In this document: positions 7,680 to 10,746 of the stretch, piece by piece
How the letters are laid out: the number at the start of each line of letters is the position of its first letter
Numbering within the stretch: position 1 is the stretch's first letter
Source of the DNA: Ophiocordyceps camponoti-saundersi (nom. inval.)
Taxonomy: Eukaryota; Ascomycota; Sordariomycetes; Hypocreales; Ophiocordycipitaceae
Length of the DNA: 10,746 nucleotides
Direction: 5' to 3'
NCBI GenBank assembly: GCA_003339415.1
Contig: PDHQ01000186.1
Span: 56,016-66,761, forward strand
Made by a program: the position numbers and the translations under genes
The notes under the pieces: model-generated
What the model saw: only the letters and a program-made list of their open reading frames with translations
Database searches by the model: none
What the model was told of the DNA's origin: nothing

Positions 7680-8330
7680 ATATATATATATAAAAGGTAT
7701 AAATTATATTATAAAACTTACGTTATATAGTTATATCCCTTAATATATAATATTAGTTTTCTATATACTAACCCTAAGTAGAATTAGTACTCGCTATATA
7801 TTATTAATAGTATTTACTTTACTAGCCTCTTATTTACTAAACTAACCTCCGACCGTATAATTTCTACTTAAGCTAAGGCTTTCCTTTATATTTCTTCCGC
7901 CTCCTCTAGTAGCTTACTAAATATAGCGAGTCTCTTTATATTTATCGCGTTCGGGTCGCCGAATAGTTCCTTACTATAGCACCGTAAAGGGAAAACCGCC
8001 TTATTAGTAACCTTACGTATAGCCGCCTATAAACTTACTATTAGATACTCCGGGTATTAAAAGTATTCCCCTCCCGGATATCTTATCGCGTACGCGCTTT
8101 TTATATCGTATAGATAATATATATACTTTTATTATTAGAAACCTTATCTACCGCGTATCTTTTATATACGTAGCTTACTAACTTTAATATCGCCGAAACT
8201 AACTTATCTAAATCGCTAGATATCGCTTTATCTTATAAAAGTAATATCTATACGGATATAGATAGCGAAAACCCTTCTATCTATTATAAGTATTTTAGCT
8301 AGTAGCGGGATACGCTTTTATATATATAAT
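7680..8330 (-). pseudogene. RIP-degraded relic with helical Glu/Ala/Lys-rich segment
   Basis: The - strand reads from about 8330 to 7680 in a single frame, with TAA/TAG stops only. Clear pieces are SAYAIRYPGGEYF near 8060-8098, KAVFPLRCYSKELFGDP at 7952-8002 and IFSKLLEEAEEI at about 7890-7925, followed by RKALA, VEIIRSEVSLVNKRLVK, which looks like a continuous amphipathic helix or coiled coil. The opposite strand gives no comparable reading in the mirror phase. It probably belongs with the 6880-7570 relic (same strand, different phase, about 100 degraded bases between). Function unknown. A transposon-encoded protein or a member of a large fungal gene family are both possible. Confidence 0.5.
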
Positions 8331-8459
8331 AAGTAATATAAGGGAAAAAAAAATTATATAATAACTAACTTATAAACCTTATATATATTAATCTTAATTA
8401 TACGAACTATAATAAGCTTTTCCTTATCTCTAAATTTATCCTTACTATTAATCCCCCCT

Positions 8460-10540
8460 ACTTACTATTATATAAGGTAACGTTCTCCCTATTATAATCT
8501 TACCTTATAAAACCGGTACCCTTTTACGCCCCTTGCCTCCTTAACTTATAAACTTAACCGATACCGGTAACGTAATATATTAGTATTATCCTATTCCCTA
8601 CCTAACGTATCTTATATCTTATATATTACCTTAAGCTAAGTAATAAAGCCTCGCTTTTTTAAACTAGCACGGTTTCGACGCCTTACTCTTATATAATTAT
8701 CGTTTATAAGTTCTTAATATTACTTTTAAGATAAACCTTACCGATATCGCGGCCGATAAAGGTCTTACTTATACTATTACCCTAAACGCCTACATTATAG
8801 TTAACGCTAAGCTAGATACTTTTTATTATAATTAGTAGCTTTTATATAATATAGCTCGGCTATCTATAAATAATATTATAAGATAAAACCGATAGATACC
8901 GCGTGCTTATAATAAAAAGCCTCTATTTCCTTATAATATATTACTATCTATATTATTAGAATTTTAATACTTATAGCTACCCGGATTAGTTAATAATACG
9001 GGATATAGCTATATAGTTCGATTTTTCGTTAAACGTAATACGTAAAAATCTAATAGCTTTAGGGTATATTCTATATCTTCGAATTTAGCAGAGTATCCTA
9101 GCAACGTTCCTAATACCGCCTTACTATCTATTAGAGACTTATATACCTTAAAAATAATACTGCTACCTTACCTACCTCCCCGCCCCGGCTAGCGTCTTTA
9201 CCCGCTAAATAGCGTTAACGTAGATAATAATAAAGTATATATTATCTTTTCGGATAAGCTTAACCTCTTAGCGTTCGAGTTAGATAAAAATATATAGTAC
9301 GAGTTAGCTAATAATAAAACCCCGGATATTACCTTACCTTATTATTATATAATAATAGATTATAGAGATAGTCCCCTTAAAGCTACCGGCTACGCCTTAT
9401 AGCCTTACGATAAGCCCCTTATATACTGCTACTTCTTAGGTATATATCTTAGTATATTTAAAACGAAGTAACTACTAGTAATACCGCTTTTACCGGCGTT
9501 CGTATAAGCTACGGAGGATAATAGTTTACTATCTAAGGTTACCGCGACTAACTCCTCGCGGCCTTTTAAAAGTATATTATTAAAGTGCGAAGACTTAGCA
9601 CGCGCTATATAGGCTTTTCTTACTAGCGAACTAAATAAAGCTAATATACTACGATAGTATCTTTCTTAGCGATATAATATAACGTTAATTAATAAAAGCT
9701 ATAAAATAGCTATAAGTAGTAAGGAAAGCTTATATATCCTTTTACGTCCTTCTAACGTTAACCCGCGCCCTCCTTATTTTTATAATAGTTAAGTATATCT
9801 TCCCTTTTCGTAAGCTAATATTTTTTATTTTTTTTTAAAAAAAAATAGAAAAAAAAAATTATCTTATAGGAAACCTATACTCTTAATAAATAGTATATAT
9901 TAAACGCTAATAGTAACCGTAATATATTATATATTCTAACGTTCCCGCTATTATTTATATAGTTTTCTATAATTAGGGCTATTTAAGCTGTCCCCTATAG
10001 TTAGGCAAGAAACCTTTTATTTTCGCCACGCCGCCTAAAATAGGGCCGACTTTATTACTATTTTAAACTATTACCTGCCCTTTATCCTCTATTTATTTAT
10101 ACGCCTACTTTTAGAAGAAACTAATATCCCTAAGCGTATATACGAAAAGGTAATAAAGACTTTTTTAAGCGTAATATATTTCTCTCTTTTCCTACTACCT
10201 ATCTTAAACTTATAACGAAGTCTTTTATATTACTAATTTACTTTATATATCGGTATATACCTTAAGTATAATAAAGTATATAGTTTATAAAATATTTATC
10301 TTTCCTAAGCTAGCTATTACTTATTTACTCGACGCGATATTATTCTCCTCTTAACTCCGTTTAAGTATATCTTCGAACCTGTAATAACCTTAATAACTAT
10401 CTATACTAATACTTAGTCTTTTTTTAAGATAAACTACCTTGCCCTTTATTTTACTATTATTATTAGAATATACGCCTTCCTACTATTATCTAACCTTATT
10501 TTAACTATAACTCCCTATTTTATAATATTACCGGTTAACT
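8460..10540. pseudogene. About 2 kb ghost frame, strand undecided
   Basis: In the + frame starting at 8461, about 690 codons are interrupted by only a few dozen TAA/TAG. Readable pieces include FKINLTDIAADKGLTYT (about 8728-8778), FSDKLNLLAFELDKNI (about 9247-9294), KVTATNSSRPFKSILLKCED (about 9535-9594) and EETNIPKRIYEKVIKTFLS (about 10114-10170). The mirror - frame is also readable in parts (for example KAVLGTLLGYSAKFEDIEYT, about 9075-9135, and YLNGVKRRIISRRV near 10324-10370). At 9661-10110 the + frame has about 7 stops against about 17 for the - frame, and + codons lean to the RNY pattern. The purine bias favours -. Family not recognised on either strand. Confidence 0.4.
9821..9858. repeat. 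Poly-T/poly-A inverted repeat
   Basis: T6-A-T9 is followed directly by A9-T-A-G-A10, giving an almost perfect palindrome of about 2 x 16 bases with one mismatch. It could extrude a cruciform or simply be a fused pair of poly-A tails or tracts. It lies within the 8460-10540 relic as Phe and Lys codons. Confidence 0.8.
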
Positions 10541-10549
10541 AAGTTCTCG

Positions 10550-10552
<3 letters not shown>

Positions 10553-10585
<33 letters not shown>
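10553..10585. repeat. (TA)16 microsatellite
   Basis: Thirty-three bases of perfect TA repeat. Under CpA-type RIP an original (CA)n or (TG)n microsatellite would be converted to exactly this, so its origin is ambiguous. Confidence 0.95.
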
Positions 10586-10588
<3 letters not shown>

Positions 10589-10670
10589 CTATATAGTAAG
10601 TTATACCCCGCTACTTTATTTTAATATTATTATATTATAACTTATATCCTGTCTTTCTTCCTACCTCCTT

Positions 10671-10725
10671 AAAAAAAAAAAACTACCTTCCCCCCCCCCC
10701 CCCCCTCTTCTATTTTTTTTTTTTT
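10671..10725. repeat. A12, C16 and T13 homopolymer cluster
   Basis: A12 (10671-10682), C16 (10690-10705) and T13 (10713-10725) occur within 55 bases at the right end, in a pyrimidine-rich context that runs to the window end. The C16 is the reverse-orientation counterpart of the G tracts at the left end, but the flanking bases are not complementary, so I do not call terminal inverted repeats. Confidence 0.9.
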
Positions 10726-10746
10726 ATATTCTTTATATCTCTCTTC

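Larger units (their letters stand above)
110..10746. other. RIP-saturated AT-rich block
   Basis: CA and TG are nearly eliminated on both strands and TA is enormously over-represented, while CG (as in TAGCG, CCG) and CC/GG stay frequent. Known biology: RIP in Pezizomycotina converts CpA to TpA in duplicated DNA during the sexual cycle, which gives exactly this profile, symmetric on both strands. Retained CpG argues against ordinary CpG methylation decay and against simple low-GC drift. Every coding relic listed below lies inside this block, and its stops are almost all TAA/TAG. No intact open frame longer than about 60 codons with a start codon is present. Confidence 0.9.

Noticed and set aside
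5880..8110. Reverse transcriptase or DDE transposase catalytic motifs
   Set aside because: I looked for YxDD-like and DDE-like contexts on both strands and could not support any, given how RIP alters codons.
9661..10110. The - strand frame as a continuous part of the 2-kb relic
   Set aside because: About 17 stops against about 7 in the + frame over the same 150 codons. Strand left open for the whole relic but not favoured here.
1..10746. Mitochondrial or AT-rich bacterial (for example Mollicutes) origin
   Set aside because: Those genomes are not selectively depleted of CA/TG with CG retained, and would carry intact genes or RNA genes. None is seen.
1..10746. Terminal inverted repeats joining the left G tract and right C tract
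   Set aside because: Only the homopolymers are complementary. The flanking sequences do not match.

Overview
This window looks like a heavily decayed, repeat-rich (accessory) block from the nuclear genome of a filamentous ascomycete (Pezizomycotina). The main evidence is dinucleotide composition. From about position 110 to the end, CA and TG are almost absent and TA is extremely abundant, while CG, CC and GG remain common. Whole 60-base rows (for example 2401-2460 and 4921-4980) contain no CA and no TG. That is the footprint of repeat-induced point mutation (RIP, CpA to TpA on both strands), here driven close to saturation. It is not CpG-deamination decay, because CpG survives. No intact gene, tRNA, rRNA or CRISPR array was found. 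The only ATG/GTG-initiated frame of any length (7349-7531) is a low-complexity shadow.

Below the surface there are 'ghost' reading frames: long stretches where one frame is interrupted almost only by TAA and TAG, the stops that RIP makes from Gln and Trp codons. Left part (about 140-3200): + strand ghosts at 141-1229 (one frame for about 1.09 kb), 2042-2660 and 2822-3199 (Arg/Gly-rich C-terminal tail). They are interspersed with an 18-base direct-repeat family, two pairs of tandem duplications and a 25-bp tandem repeat. Middle (3900-6400): a pair of directly repeated segments of about 260 bp, 2211 bp apart, resembling the LTRs of a small, mutated retroelement. Right part (4950-8330): ghosts that read best on the - strand, including a Gly/Arg-rich segment at 7380-7510 and a helix-forming Glu/Ala/Lys-rich segment near 7850-8000. 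Last part (8460-10540): a 2-kb frame whose strand I cannot settle.

The purine-rich strand switches from + (left of about 3.3 kb) to - (right of about 4.2 kb), which fits two convergent sets of former coding sequences. None of the ghost proteins could be assigned to a family by eye. They are most likely multicopy transposon genes, since RIP acts on repeats, but this is inference. The first 110 bases keep normal CA/TG and carry a G25 tract, so they probably mark the edge of the RIP-affected block (or an assembly junction).
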